This document shows positions 24,820 through 34,338 of a stretch of DNA of 64,000 nucleotides, piece by piece. The stretch spans positions 1,550,001 to 1,614,000 of the forward strand of contig NZ_MJIE01000001.1 in NCBI RefSeq assembly GCF_001940235.1. The letters run 5' to 3'. Each line of letters begins with the position of its first letter. Within the stretch, counting starts at the first letter, position 1. Under the pieces are notes generated by a model. The model had not been told where the DNA came from. It made no database searches and saw only the letters and a program-made list of their open reading frames with translations. The DNA is from Hornefia porci. GTDB taxonomy: Bacteria; Bacillota; Clostridia; Peptostreptococcales; Anaerovoracaceae. Position numbers and translations under genes: made by a program.

Positions 24820-27138
24820 TCAACGCGCATCCTCCCGCGAAGGGTGCCTCTGGCTCTCCCGCTGCCTATCCTCCCGCAGAAGCCGGAAGATAACGCTCTG
24901 GTACTCGTCCCGCATCTCCGGAAGCGGAAGCCCCATATCCATCAGCGCCTCTGCCGGGTATATCCGCGGCGTCGCTCCGTTCCATGATTCCGGAGCTTCC
25001 TCCGGCTCCACTTTGTACATCGCTCCCGGCGTGAGTCCCCGCAGCCTCACATACTGCGTCGGCATATTGCCGTGAATTCCGGTGGTCACCACCGTTACAA
25101 CCGCTTCCCGTCCGGATTCCTCCACAAATTCCCATGCGACAAACTCATCCGTGCGCGGGCCGGCCGATCCCTCACAGTTCAGATGATCTGACAGACGATA
25201 ATACAAACCCTCCTGTATCAGCCGCCTGATTTCCCGGTACCGGGTTATCTGCCGGCGTATCTCCTGTCGCTCCTTCGCCGAGAGCTCCGCGGGATCCATT
25301 TCATATCCGAAGGTTCCTGCCATCGCCACCGCTCCCCGGGTTGCCAGCGGCGCCGTCCGGCCCGTCTGCCCGTTCGGACAGGCAGACACATGCGCGCCTA
25401 CCGCAGCTGCGGGATAGCCGAAGCTCGTACCGTACTGAATCAGCAGACGATCGACCGCATCTGTGTTGTCGCTGCACCAGATCTGCGGCGTGTAATAGAG
25501 CATACCCGCGTCAAAGCGTCCCCCTCCGCCGCAACAGCCTTCAATCAGCAGTTCCGGATAGCGCCGGTGAAGTCTCTCCAGCACATCATACAGACCGAGA
25601 ATATAATCGTGAAGAATCTTTCCGCGGCTCACGCAGGTCGCTCCGCCATGCTCCCGCACCTGCCGTCCCGGATCCGAATAAGCCTCGACGATATTTCGGT
25701 TGCAGTCCCATTTCAGATACTCGATATTCCCCTGATCAAGCACCTCACAGATCCGCGCAAAGATATATTCCCGCACATCAGGACGCGAAAAGTCCAGAAC
25801 AAGCTGATATCGTCCCCGCACCGGTTCCGCGCCGGGAATCGCAAGCGTCCAGTCGGGATGCTCCCGATAGAGCCCGCTGTCCTCGCTGACCATCTCCGGC
25901 TCCATCCAGATCCCGAACCGCACGCCTTCAGCGTTCACACGTTTCGCTAAATCTCCCAGCGTGCCGCCCAGCTTTTCTTCATTGGCGAACCAGTCGCCCA
26001 GTCCCCGCAGATCATCGCGGCGTTCTCCGAACCAGCCGTCATCCATCACGACCATATCGATTCCGAGAAGCTTCGCCTGGCGCGCGAGTTCCACGACAGT
26101 GCGCCCGGTAAAATCAAAGTACGCCGCCTCCCAGCTGTTCAGAAGCACCGGGCGGGGACAATCCCGGTATTTCCCGCGGACAATGTGGCGCTGAATGCAT
26201 CGATGATGATTCTGACTGAGTCCGGCCATCCCGTTTCCGCTGAAACTCATGATCACCTCCGGAAGCGTCAGTTCCTCTCCGGCTCCAAGGGGATAATCCA
26301 GCCGGCCGTCTCCCATTCCCATCTGCATCCTGGTCTGCCCGTACTGATCCCGCCCGGCCTCTGCTTCAAAGCCTCCGCTGTAAACCAGCTGCATGGACCA
26401 GCATCTCCCGGCGCGCTCCCCGGCATCATGCTCCGACAGAATCACAAAAGGATTATACTGATGGGAGGACGCTCCGCGCCGGCTGCCGATAACCTGATTT
26501 CCGCCGGTCAGCCTCTGCCTCCGGGGAATGCGCTCCATCGCATGCCGCCCCATGAATACTGTGAAATCAAAGTCTCCGTGAACAAAGTCGAGACATGCCG
26601 TCTGCGCTTTGTCGAGGAAGACTCCGGCTTTTCCTTTGTTCCGCAGAATCACACTGCGGGTGATGATATCACAGTGCGGGAGCACGCCGTACAGAAGCTC
26701 CGCCTCCAGCCCGAGCCGTTGATCCTCCAGAACAATCTCCAGCGTGAACGCGTCATCCTTCTCCCCGGCGTACGCTGCCGGAAGACCTGCCAGCCCGTAT
26801 TTCCCATTCCGAATACGATGCTCCCTGTATCGCAGATCACACCCGGCAATTCCCTCTGAATCCCGGACGCACAGTAGTGTGCTCCGGAAGTCGCCGCCGC
26901 CCTGAAAGGGGAATTCCTGCGGCAGCGCATCCAGCGAATAGGTCCGGTTCCTTCCGGCACATCCGGGATTCCCGGAAAAACCGCGGTCCCTGTACGTCAG
27001 CAGGTAATCTGTCCGGCCGGCGGTGCGGTTCCCGTAATACAGATGCAGCAGATATCCGTAAGGATCCGCCATCATCTGATATGTGGAATGGTCAGTATGA
27101 ATCGTAAAAATTCTTTTTTCCTCATCGTACAAAATCAT
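24820..27138 (-). CDS. Alpha-galactosidase, glycoside hydrolase family 36
   Basis: 772 residues from ATG 27138, with AAGGA 6 bases upstream and an ATGA overlap with the metallophosphoesterase stop. Nucleophile Asp in YLKWDCNRNI near residue 478, CCGGGGRFDAGML, and acid/base Asp in WCSDNTDAVDRL near residue 557, the expected GH36 arrangement of beta-sandwich, TIM barrel and C-terminal sheet. No signal peptide, so it acts on imported sugars such as raffinose, stachyose or melibiose. Together with the GH32 gene it would fully degrade raffinose-family oligosaccharides. Confidence 0.93.
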   Translation of the reverse strand: MILYDEEKRIFTIHTDHSTYQMMADPYGYLLHLYYGNRTAGRTDYLLTYRDRGFSGNPGCAGRNRTYSLDALPQEFPFQGGGDFRSTLLCVRDSEGIAGCDLRYREHRIRNGKYGLAGLPAAYAGEKDDAFTLEIVLEDQRLGLEAELLYGVLPHCDIITRSVILRNKGKAGVFLDKAQTACLDFVHGDFDFTVFMGRHAMERIPRRQRLTGGNQVIGSRRGASSHQYNPFVILSEHDAGERAGRCWSMQLVYSGGFEAEAGRDQYGQTRMQMGMGDGRLDYPLGAGEELTLPEVIMSFSGNGMAGLSQNHHRCIQRHIVRGKYRDCPRPVLLNSWEAAYFDFTGRTVVELARQAKLLGIDMVVMDDGWFGERRDDLRGLGDWFANEEKLGGTLGDLAKRVNAEGVRFGIWMEPEMVSEDSGLYREHPDWTLAIPGAEPVRGRYQLVLDFSRPDVREYIFARICEVLDQGNIEYLKWDCNRNIVEAYSDPGRQVREHGGATCVSRGKILHDYILGLYDVLERLHRRYPELLIEGCCGGGGRFDAGMLYYTPQIWCSDNTDAVDRLLIQYGTSFGYPAAAVGAHVSACPNGQTGRTAPLATRGAVAMAGTFGYEMDPAELSAKERQEIRRQITRYREIRRLIQEGLYYRLSDHLNCEGSAGPRTDEFVAWEFVEESGREAVVTVVTTGIHGNMPTQYVRLRGLTPGAMYKVEPEEAPESWNGATPRIYPAEALMDMGLPLPEMRDEYQSVIFRLLREDRQRESQRHPSREDAR

Positions 27139-27770
27139 TTCCGTTCCTTCGCCTCCATCTTCTCTCCTTCTTCCCGCGGCCATATCGTCTCAGCGCGGCC
27201 AAAGGCGTTGATGATCCTCGTTCCGCAGTCATGCTCCGTCTCTGTCGGAAGTTCACGGACATAACTGCCGTGAACGTGACCGTGAAACATCAGATCCGGC
27301 TGCCATCTCTCCAGAATATCATTAAAGCATCTGAATCCGAGATGCGCGCGGTCTTCCAGATCGCCCCAGCCCGCCGCGGGCGCATGAGTCAGAAATACAT
27401 CCAGTCCTCCCTGCCGTCGGATCTGCCGGTCCAGGCGTCGGGCCCGCCGGCACATGTCTTCCTCTGTATACATATGGGAGCCTTCTTTGTAGCGCATACT
27501 CCCGCCCAGTCCGGCAATGCGAAGTCCCAGGACAGACGCCGTGCTCCCGTCGATGCACACACATCCCTGAGGCGGGCGGAAATCATATTTCTGGTCATGA
27601 TTTCCATGTACGTAAAGCAGCGGCACATTGGTCATGGTCACCAGGAATTCCAGATATTCCGGAGCCAGATCACCGCAGGAGAGAATGAGTTCCACACCCT
27701 CCAGCTTTTCTGCCGCAAAATTCCCCCACAGATATTCTTCCTCAATATCGGATATCGCCAGTATCTTCAT
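27135..27770 (-). CDS. Calcineurin-like metallophosphoesterase
   Basis: 211 residues. MKILAISDIEE at the start supplies the D-x-D/E-type metal site, followed by LILSCGDLAPEYLEF (GD), YVHGNHDQKYDF (GNHD) and late FHGHVHGSY (GHxH) motifs. It overlaps both neighbours by four bases (ATGA), so it is translationally coupled to the BMP-like gene upstream and the alpha-galactosidase downstream. The substrate is unknown; small-molecule phosphoesters or nucleotides are typical for such stand-alone proteins. Confidence 0.86.
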   Translation of the reverse strand: MKILAISDIEEEYLWGNFAAEKLEGVELILSCGDLAPEYLEFLVTMTNVPLLYVHGNHDQKYDFRPPQGCVCIDGSTASVLGLRIAGLGGSMRYKEGSHMYTEEDMCRRARRLDRQIRRQGGLDVFLTHAPAAGWGDLEDRAHLGFRCFNDILERWQPDLMFHGHVHGSYVRELPTETEHDCGTRIINAFGRAETIWPREEGEKMEAKERK

Positions 27771-29686
27771 TTTTCTATGACCCCGCTGACGCTTACCGCA
27801 TTCTTCGCGGTAGACTTCAGTTCTTCAAGCTTAGGCAGCGAGCCGTCCACGTTGTCAAGCAGCCAGTCCATGCCGATGATTCCCTCATTGCTCATCCGTC
27901 CTTCCCTCTGCCGGACTCTTCCCTGTCGGTCCTTCAGTTCGCCTTCAAACGGATAGACGTTCCCGGAAACGATTCCGTCCCGCAGATATTTCACCATCCT
28001 CCGCGTTCCGGGACTGAAGTCCCGCAGCAATTGCAGATCCAGAATCCCCGAGCTCATCCCGTACCAGTAGTTGACCGCCTGATTCCTCTTCACCGCATTC
28101 AGTCCGTCCCACGTTCCGTTCATCACCGTCCGGAGGATCAGCTCATAATATCTCCCCCAGTTCCAGCAGGGAACCGCCAGATTCACCGGTTCTCCGGCTT
28201 CATACCGGTACAGTCCGTACTCCCGGGAGGTGCTGTGCAGGGGCTGCATGTCCGCACCGGAAATCACTGAAACCTCCTGCTCCGCAAGTTCCCGCCGCCA
28301 GTCTGAGTTCTCCTTTGTCGCCCAGGTCAGAATCACCCTGCTCTGCGGATCGATCATAGCTGCTCCGGCCGCAAACGCATTGATATTGGCGATATACCCG
28401 TATATCGGATAATCCGCCCGGTAGCCGATGCGATGGTTCTCCGCGAGACAGGCCGCCAGTGCGCCGAGAACGAACTTGACCTCATAGGAGCGGGTGTAAT
28501 AGGTCCTGACCGCCTGATGCTGCAGCTTGACCGAACAGTTCAAGAACCGGATCTTCGGATAATGGATTGCGGAGCGGAAGGTTTCTGCCATCAGGGCCGG
28601 AGATGTCGTGAATATCACCTCGTCCCCATGCTCCGCAGCGCGGTCGATCGCCGCCCGGACGGCTTCGTCGTTTCCGCAGTCTGAAAATTCCTCTGTCTTT
28701 AAGATTCCGTCGAAACGTTCCTCCAGATATTCCCGCCCCAGTTCGTGGGAGTAGACCCAGCTGGAGTTTTCTGCGTTTTTCTCATGCACAAAGGCAACCC
28801 GGAGAGGCTTCGCCTCGCTGTAGGCGCTTCCCGCAAAGAGACTGAAAATCCCGGAAGACCGGGTTCCTCCGGAGAGCTCCGGCGTATCGACAATGTCGAT
28901 CGCCTCCTCCCTGACGCCCGTCCGGAATTCCTTCCAGAGTTTATCCATTCTCCGGCGGATCTCCTCCGGAGATTTGCAGGTCAGAGAATCGATGCTGTAT
29001 ACGGACAGATAAATCAGAAGCGCGTCCGCCGCCGTTATATCAAGCCGCCCGCCGCCCTTCTCCGCAAAGAGCACGCCGAAGTAGACAAAGACTGTTTTCA
29101 GGAGCCGCACCGCCTCCTCCGGCCAGGGCGTCTGAAGGTCCCGTCCGAATTTCTCCGCCAGACGTTTGTAGCAGCCCAGTTCCGAGAAGGTGATTCCATA
29201 AAGGCCCGTGACGCGGTAAAAATCCAGGAATTCATAGTAAATCATCCGGTCTTTTTCTTCCGTCTTTTGGGGAATCACCCGTGTCACATCCGCTAGGATC
29301 GAATCCCCGTTCAGGTACTTCATTACCGAAACCCGCTTGTTTCCTTCAGCCACATAGAAACAGTTCATATATTCATAGACCTTGACGGGATCGGTAAACC
29401 CCGTATCCATCTGAATATCATACAGGCTGACCCACTTGGCCGCAAACTCGCTGCCCGGTTCCAGAAGCGGCATGAACCCATAGGAAAATGATTCTTTCCT
29501 CCCCGCAGTTTTCGTTCCGTGAATCATATGGACCGGAATCTCCATCGTTCCCAGATATTCCTCCCCAACGGTCTCTTCCATGGAAAGCAGGTCGTCCAGT
29601 GCCGGCAGATACGGATAACGCCCTCTGGCCACCGCCCGGTGATATTCCTTTTCTCCTCGTTTCCTTACGATTTTATAATCGATCAC
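27767..29686 (-). CDS. Cytoplasmic ParB-like plus BMP (Med)-like ligand-binding fusion protein
   Basis: 639 residues from a GTG at 29686 with AAGGAGG upstream. No signal peptide or lipobox. The first about 130 residues contain a ParB/sulfiredoxin-like segment, FYVAEGNKRVSVMKYLNG, resembling the 'xxxGxHR' core of ParB-fold proteins. From about residue 293 on, LRVAFVHEKNAENSSWVYSH and later GYRADYPIYGYIANINAFAA resemble BMP family (TmpC/PnrA, nucleoside-binding) solute-binding proteins. Absence of export signal and of a linked permease suggests a cytosolic ligand sensor rather than a transporter part. Homologous long proteins occur in clostridial genomes under the BMP name; their function is not known to me. 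Confidence 0.7.
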   Translation of the reverse strand: MIDYKIVRKRGEKEYHRAVARGRYPYLPALDDLLSMEETVGEEYLGTMEIPVHMIHGTKTAGRKESFSYGFMPLLEPGSEFAAKWVSLYDIQMDTGFTDPVKVYEYMNCFYVAEGNKRVSVMKYLNGDSILADVTRVIPQKTEEKDRMIYYEFLDFYRVTGLYGITFSELGCYKRLAEKFGRDLQTPWPEEAVRLLKTVFVYFGVLFAEKGGGRLDITAADALLIYLSVYSIDSLTCKSPEEIRRRMDKLWKEFRTGVREEAIDIVDTPELSGGTRSSGIFSLFAGSAYSEAKPLRVAFVHEKNAENSSWVYSHELGREYLEERFDGILKTEEFSDCGNDEAVRAAIDRAAEHGDEVIFTTSPALMAETFRSAIHYPKIRFLNCSVKLQHQAVRTYYTRSYEVKFVLGALAACLAENHRIGYRADYPIYGYIANINAFAAGAAMIDPQSRVILTWATKENSDWRRELAEQEVSVISGADMQPLHSTSREYGLYRYEAGEPVNLAVPCWNWGRYYELILRTVMNGTWDGLNAVKRNQAVNYWYGMSSGILDLQLLRDFSPGTRRMVKYLRDGIVSGNVYPFEGELKDRQGRVRQREGRMSNEGIIGMDWLLDNVDGSLPKLEELKSTAKNAVSVSGVIEK

Positions 29687-29900
29687 GAACGCTCCTCCTT
29701 CGCAGCAAGACGCTTTCTCCTGTCTGAATCTGATGATTCATTATACAATAAGCCGCAGGATTTTTCAACAGGAAATGCGAACATATGTTCTTTTTTTATT
29801 TGACATGTCTCCCCGCGCTCTGCTTTTTCGTTTCTGTCGCGCGCTGTTCCTTCATATTGTTTCCATTAATTTCCGCGACGCTTTTGATCATATACATTTT

Positions 29901-29918
29901 ATTTCCATTTATGGAAAT
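29901..29918. promoter_or_regulatory. Inverted repeat upstream of the HTH-Uma2 promoter
   Basis: ATTTCCAT, two bases, ATGGAAAT: a perfect 8-bp inverted repeat ending 8 bases before the -35 hexamer. Operator candidate, possibly for the HTH domain encoded just downstream. Confidence 0.5.
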
Positions 29919-29925
29919 TTTACGG

Positions 29926-29954
29926 TTGACAAATGGATTCGCGCGCAGTATACT
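29926..29954 (+). promoter_or_regulatory. Consensus-like sigma-A promoter of the HTH-Uma2 gene
   Basis: TTGACA (29926-29931), exactly 17 bases, TATACT (29949-29954). The -35 is perfect. The start codon follows 22 bases later with AAAGGAGG. Confidence 0.85.
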
Positions 29955-29975
29955 GTCACAAAAGGAGGTTCCGCG

Positions 29976-30815
29976 ATGACGATTGATGAAATGAAAAAAA
30001 GGAAAGGGGAATTAGGACTCACCAATGAAATGCTGGCAGAACAGTCCGGTGTTCCTCTCGGAACAGTACAGAAGATATTTGCCGGAATCACAAAGGCTCC
30101 GCGTTATACGACAATCCTTGCCCTTGAAAGGGTTCTCACGCCATCCTCCCCGGAGGAATCCCCCGACAGACTGTCATACAGTCCGTCATATAATGAAACT
30201 GACGCTTCCGTCATAAGCGACGGAGCATTTTCATATCTCCCCCGGCACTCCGTCCCGCTGACCGTCGAGGACATCCTCGCCCTGCCCGGAGAACAGCGAA
30301 TCGAACTGATAGACGGAATTCCGTACGATATGGCGCCGCCTTCAACGCTGCATCAGAAAACAGTCACCTGGCTCTCCTACCGGTTTTCTGATTACATTTT
30401 CCAAAACCGGAAACCCTGTTCAGCATATGTCTCCCCGGTCGGAGTACAGCTGAATCATGATGACAGAACGCTGCTGGAACCGGATCTTCTGATTCTCTGT
30501 GATCCGGAAAAGGTGAGAAGCACTCATATCCTCGGTGCTCCGGATCTGATTGTCGAAGTTCTGTCTCCCGCGACACAGATCCGCGATATGACACTGAAGC
30601 TGTACAAATATCAGGATGCAGGCGTTCGGGAATACTGGATTATTGATACAAAAAATCAGCGCATCATCGTCTACGAGTTCGCCCGCACCGGACTCACTCA
30701 CATCTACACCTTCAGCGACCGCGTTCCCGTCGGAATCTGGGACGGCAGCTGCAGCATCGACTTCAATGAATTTGCCGAACACGCAGGATCTCTCCTGAAG
30801 GATCGCGGAGAATGA
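29976..30815 (+). CDS. HTH domain fused to Uma2-family (DUF820) endonuclease-fold protein
   Basis: 279 residues from ATG 29976 with AAAGGAGG upstream; an earlier in-frame ATG lies upstream of the promoter. Residues 1-50 form a Cro/XRE-like HTH (LTNEMLAEQSGVPLGTVQKI). From about residue 90 the Uma2 fold starts: LPGEQRIELIDGIPYDM, then PDLLILCDPEKV and APDLIVEVLSPAT, containing the PD..(D/E)xK-like acidic residues, and YKYQDAGVREYWIIDTKNQR. Uma2 proteins are abundant in cyanobacteria and Clostridia, often as multi-copy genes; a nuclease activity is predicted by fold but a biological role is not established. It is a single-gene unit. Confidence 0.85.
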   Translation: MTIDEMKKRKGELGLTNEMLAEQSGVPLGTVQKIFAGITKAPRYTTILALERVLTPSSPEESPDRLSYSPSYNETDASVISDGAFSYLPRHSVPLTVEDILALPGEQRIELIDGIPYDMAPPSTLHQKTVTWLSYRFSDYIFQNRKPCSAYVSPVGVQLNHDDRTLLEPDLLILCDPEKVRSTHILGAPDLIVEVLSPATQIRDMTLKLYKYQDAGVREYWIIDTKNQRIIVYEFARTGLTHIYTFSDRVPVGIWDGSCSIDFNEFAEHAGSLLKDRGE

Positions 30816-30861
30816 GAAGCACAGAAACAAAAAAGCCGCGCCGATCGCTCAGCGCAGCAGT

Positions 30862-30893
30862 CTGCCGACCGGGCGCGAGCGCCCGGTCGGCAG
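30862..30893. terminator. Perfect 14-bp stem-loop between HTH-Uma2 and fprA (convergent)
   Basis: CTGCCGACCGGGCG, loop CGAG, CGCCCGGTCGGCAG. It lies between two genes whose 3' ends face each other, so it may serve both. No adjacent T-run on the plus strand; on the minus strand a T-run (CTTTTTTG) appears about 40 bases later. Confidence 0.65.
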
Positions 30894-30948
30894 CAATGGC
30901 ATATCTGTTATGCAATCAGGGCAGTATTTGCTTGATGCGTGCCCGGCC

Positions 30949-30971
30949 ATTAAGTCCGGCGGGGACTTAAT
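30949..30971. repeat. Hairpin ATTAAGTCC-N5-GGACTTAAT, copy 1
   Basis: A perfect 9-bp inverted repeat with a 5-base spacer 14 bases past the FprA stop. The same 9-bp arms and same spacer length recur at 51320-51342. Confidence 0.7.
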
Positions 30972-30984
30972 GAGCAGACACAGC

Positions 30985-32196
30985 TTAATAATCCTGCTTC
31001 ATCGACTCGATAATGCTGTCGGCCAGACCGTCCAGCTCATCCGCAGTCATTTTGTTCACGGCGGAAAGCAGGGACACCTGTTCGTTCAGCACGGTCATCT
31101 GCTTCATCTCGTCCAGCTCCTCGCAGATCAAAGTGCCGGCCTGGGGCGCCCAGGAGCCGTTCTCCACCACGCCGACCACACGCTTCTGCATATTCAGGCG
31201 CTTCATGTCATCAATGAAGTTCTGCATAGGCGGAAAGACGTTCAGATTGTAGGTCACGGACAGAATCGCGATATGGCTCAGTTTGAAGGCCTGTCCGATC
31301 AGATAGGACACATGCGTCTCCGCCACATCGTACATATGGACATTGTGGAAGCCCTTTTCATGGAGCTTCGCGGCCAGGATCTGAGCGGCGTTCATCGTGT
31401 TGCCGTACATGGAAGCGTATACGATCATCACGCCCTTTTCTTCCGGCGTATACGTTGCCCAGTGGATGTATTTATCCAGCAGCCAGGGGATATCCTTACG
31501 CCATACCGGTCCGTGAAGCGGGCACAGCATCTTGATGTCGATGGCGGAGGCCTTCTTTAGCAAAGCCATGACCTGAGGCCCGTATTTGCCGACGATGTTC
31601 GTATAGTAGCGACGGGCCTCATCGATCCACTCGTTCCTGAAATCCACCTCGTCCGCGAACAAAGCGCCGTCCAGTGATTTGAAGGAGCCGAAGGCGTCCG
31701 CGCTGAACAGAACGCCGTTGGTTAGATCGAAGGTGACCATGGCCTCCGGCCAGTGAACCATCGGAGCGGCCACGAAGGTGACCTCGTGCTTTCCGAATTT
31801 CATGGTATCGCCTTCCTTCACCATGATGAAGTTCTCTTCCTCAACGCCGAAGTTGAACTGATTCATCAGCAGCCACGCCTTCTCTGTGGAGACCACCTTG
31901 ACGTCCGGATACCGGAGGATAATCTCGTTGATGGAGGCCGCATGGTCCGGCTCCAGATGGTTGATTACCATGATATCCAGCGGTTTCCCGTTCAGAACAT
32001 ATTCCACGTTCTCGCAGAACTGGCGTCCCACGGACCAGTCCGCCGTGTCGAACAGGACGGTCTTCTCGTCCATCAGAAGATACGAGTTGTAGGAAACGCC
32101 GTCTTCAATCGGATGGATGCTCTCAAACAGATGCAGTCTTTTATCGTTCGCTCCGACCCAGTACAGGTCGTCGGTTACCTTTCTTACGCAATGCAT
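30985..32196 (-). CDS. fprA: A-type flavoprotein (FprA/rubredoxin:oxygen oxidoreductase type)
   Basis: 403 residues. The N-terminal metallo-beta-lactamase-like half carries the di-iron ligands: NHLEPDHA (HxExDH) near residue 80, WPEAMVTF preceded by His near 147, SADAFGSF near 165 and PLHGPVW near 227. The C-terminal flavodoxin half starts VMIVYASMYGNTMNAAQIL and binds FMN. These cytoplasmic enzymes reduce O2 to water or NO to N2O using rubredoxin or F420. The start overlaps the stop of the upstream gene (TAATG at 32196), and that gene itself ends in a rubredoxin domain, so the electron donor is probably encoded in the same operon. Confidence 0.93.
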   Translation of the reverse strand: MHCVRKVTDDLYWVGANDKRLHLFESIHPIEDGVSYNSYLLMDEKTVLFDTADWSVGRQFCENVEYVLNGKPLDIMVINHLEPDHAASINEIILRYPDVKVVSTEKAWLLMNQFNFGVEEENFIMVKEGDTMKFGKHEVTFVAAPMVHWPEAMVTFDLTNGVLFSADAFGSFKSLDGALFADEVDFRNEWIDEARRYYTNIVGKYGPQVMALLKKASAIDIKMLCPLHGPVWRKDIPWLLDKYIHWATYTPEEKGVMIVYASMYGNTMNAAQILAAKLHEKGFHNVHMYDVAETHVSYLIGQAFKLSHIAILSVTYNLNVFPPMQNFIDDMKRLNMQKRVVGVVENGSWAPQAGTLICEELDEMKQMTVLNEQVSLLSAVNKMTADELDGLADSIIESMKQDY

Positions 32197-34127
32197 TACT
32201 GATCCTCCTTATTCGATACTTTTTCAACCTCGATGAACGCGGTCTTTTCCTCGCCGCATACCGGACAGATCCACTCCTCCGGCAGTGATTCGAACGTGGT
32301 CCCGGGACTGATGCCGCCTTCTTCGTCACCGACGGCCGGATCATATTCGTAACCGCATCCGTCACAGACATACGTCGTCCAGTGAGAGGGCTCCTTCAGA
32401 ATGGTTGCCTTTCTCATCTTGACTCTCGGCGGCGCCGGCTTCTTCTCCTCGCCGTTGTCCAGCGCCTTTGTCAGCAGAGGAAGAATCTCCATCACATCTC
32501 CGACGATGCCGTAATCCGCATTCTTGAAAATCGGCGCGTTCTTATTTTTGTTGATGGCCACGATAGTGGTAGCCTCCCGGATTCCCTTCAGATGCTGACC
32601 CGCGCCGGAGATCCCGCAGGCGATGTACAGATTGCCGCTGAACTTCTGGCCGGACATACCGACATAGCGGTCCAACGGAAGATATTTCAGCGTCTCCGCC
32701 ACCGGTCTGGAGGAGCCTACGGCCGCGCCGGCCTGCTTCGCCAGATCCTCGATCAGTTTCATGTTCTTCTTATCGCCGATCCCCTTTCCGGCGGAAACGA
32801 CGCGGTCCGCATCGACAATCGGCGTCATCGGATCAATTCCCACTGTGAAGTCATAGCCGTCTGCCTTCAGGGCCTCTACCAGCTGATCCACCCGTTCCTG
32901 CGCGGTGCCTTTGCTGTAGATCTCCTTTTTCCGGGCTCCGGTGATAGGACCCTTCTGCTTTCCTCCCGACACATTCATTTTCGGCGGTTTACCCAGAATA
33001 TTCGCAGCGATTACGATCCTCTGAATTTCATTTGTTCCTTCATAGATCGTAGTAATCTTGGCGTCGCGGTAAGCTCTCTCTACCTCCATTCCCTTGAGGA
33101 AGCCGTTGCCTCCGTAGAGCTGCAGGGCATCGTTGCAGACCTCCAGCGCAATATCCGATGCGTACGCCTTCGCCATTGCGGCCTCCATTCCATAGGGTTC
33201 ATGAGCCTGCTTCAGTTCTGCGGCGGAATAGACCTGGAACCGTGCGTTCCGCAGCTTGATGGCCATATCGGCGAATTTGAACTGGTTTGCCTGCTGATAC
33301 GCGATCGGCATCCCGAACTGTACTCTTTCCAGTGCGTATTCCTTCGCATGCTCAAAGGCTCCCTGGGCGATCCCCAGTGCCTGCGCGGCGATTCCGATGC
33401 GGCCGCCGTCCAGCGTGGACATGGCGATCTTGAAGCCTTCTCCCTCGTGGCCCAGCAGATTTTCCTTCGGTACCTTCACATCATTGAAAATCAGTTCCGC
33501 AGTTGAGGATGAGCGGATTCCCATTTTGTCATAGTGGTCGCCGAACTCGAAGCCCTCATAATCCTTCTCGACAATGAACGCGCTGATTCCGTGCGTCCCG
33601 ATGTTGGGCGTGGTGACCGCGAAGACAACGTAGGTGTCTGCGATCGGCGCGTTGGTGATGAACACCTTTCCGCCGTTCAGGATGTAATGATCGCCCTGAA
33701 GCACCGCAGTGGTCTCTGTTCCGCTCGCATCTGATCCTGCGTTGGGCTCCGTCAGACCAAAGGCTCCCAGCTTCTCACCTTTCGCCAGAGGAACCAGATA
33801 CTTCTGCTTCTGCGCTTCAGTTCCGTAAGCCGCGATAGGATAAGTTCCCAGCGATGTGTGCGCGGACAGGATAACGCCTGCGCCGCCGTCCACGCGGGCA
33901 AGTTCTTCGACCGCAATCGCGTAGCTCAGAACATCAAGTTCCGCTCCGCCGTATTTTTTCGGATATGGTATTCCCATCAGACCGAGTTTAGCCATCTTGG
34001 CTACCGCCTCGTGGGGGAATTCATTGCTCTGGTCCAGCTTAAACGCAATAGGCTTGATTTCCTCCTCTGCAAACGCTCTGACCTTAGCCCTGAGCTCTTC
34101 ATGAGCCTCTGTAGTTTTAAAAAGCAT
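32196..34127 (-). CDS. Acyl-CoA dehydrogenase / EtfA C-domain / rubredoxin fusion
   Basis: 643 residues from ATG 34127, with GGAGG 10 bases upstream. Residues 1-378 are a complete acyl-CoA dehydrogenase: [41 protein letters not shown] and catalytic Glu in [11 protein letters not shown]. Residues about 440-550 match the FAD-binding C-domain of Etf[73 protein letters not shown]. The EtfA N-domain and an EtfB are missing. A rubredoxin with CDGCGY near residue 590 and CPVCG near residue 620 ends the protein. The chain suggests electron flow acyl-CoA, FAD, FAD, Fe(Cys)4, then FprA from the next gene. Confidence 0.92.
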   Translation of the reverse strand: MLFKTTEAHEELRAKVRAFAEEEIKPIAFKLDQSNEFPHEAVAKMAKLGLMGIPYPKKYGGAELDVLSYAIAVEELARVDGGAGVILSAHTSLGTYPIAAYGTEAQKQKYLVPLAKGEKLGAFGLTEPNAGSDASGTETTAVLQGDHYILNGGKVFITNAPIADTYVVFAVTTPNIGTHGISAFIVEKDYEGFEFGDHYDKMGIRSSSTAELIFNDVKVPKENLLGHEGEGFKIAMSTLDGGRIGIAAQALGIAQGAFEHAKEYALERVQFGMPIAYQQANQFKFADMAIKLRNARFQVYSAAELKQAHEPYGMEAAMAKAYASDIALEVCNDALQLYGGNGFLKGMEVERAYRDAKITTIYEGTNEIQRIVIAANILGKPPKMNVSGGKQKGPITGARKKEIYSKGTAQERVDQLVEALKADGYDFTVGIDPMTPIVDADRVVSAGKGIGDKKNMKLIEDLAKQAGAAVGSSRPVAETLKYLPLDRYVGMSGQKFSGNLYIACGISGAGQHLKGIREATTIVAINKNKNAPIFKNADYGIVGDVMEILPLLTKALDNGEEKKPAPPRVKMRKATILKEPSHWTTYVCDGCGYEYDPAVGDEEGGISPGTTFESLPEEWICPVCGEEKTAFIEVEKVSNKEDQ

Positions 34128-34230
34128 TTGTCTGTCACCTCCCGGATTCACAAAAGTTGCTGTATTTCCGGCGTCCCTGCCGGGCAGCCGGACAAAAGTT
34201 AATAGTATTGTCTGAATATTTTGTACCGAA

Positions 34231-34272
34231 ATTATATCCTACTTTTGCAGGTGATGTTGTGACATTTGCAAC
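34231..34272 (-). promoter_or_regulatory. Candidate regulated promoter of the ACAD-rubredoxin/fprA operon
   Basis: On the minus strand TATAAT (34236-34231) lacks a good -35. The near-palindrome GTTG-N9-CAAC (34256-34272) is centred about 40 bases upstream of the expected start site, the class II activator position used by Crp/Fnr proteins. The arms are short, so this is tentative. The 211-base divergent gap holds nothing else recognised. Confidence 0.4.
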
Positions 34273-34338
34273 TTTTTGTGATATTATTTAAAAAAAACGG
34301 AACGCACACCCCTTAATTCACTTTGTACGGAGGCACCT

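Noticed and set aside
24820..27183. Alpha-galactosidase start at 27183
   Set aside because: It would extend well into the metallophosphoesterase gene; ATG 27138 has AAGGA at proper spacing and gives the usual four-base overlap.
30862..30971. Transposon or integron end because of strong inverted repeats
   Set aside because: No transposase, no target-site duplication and normal 3' ends of both flanking genes; terminator/repeat hairpin explains it better.
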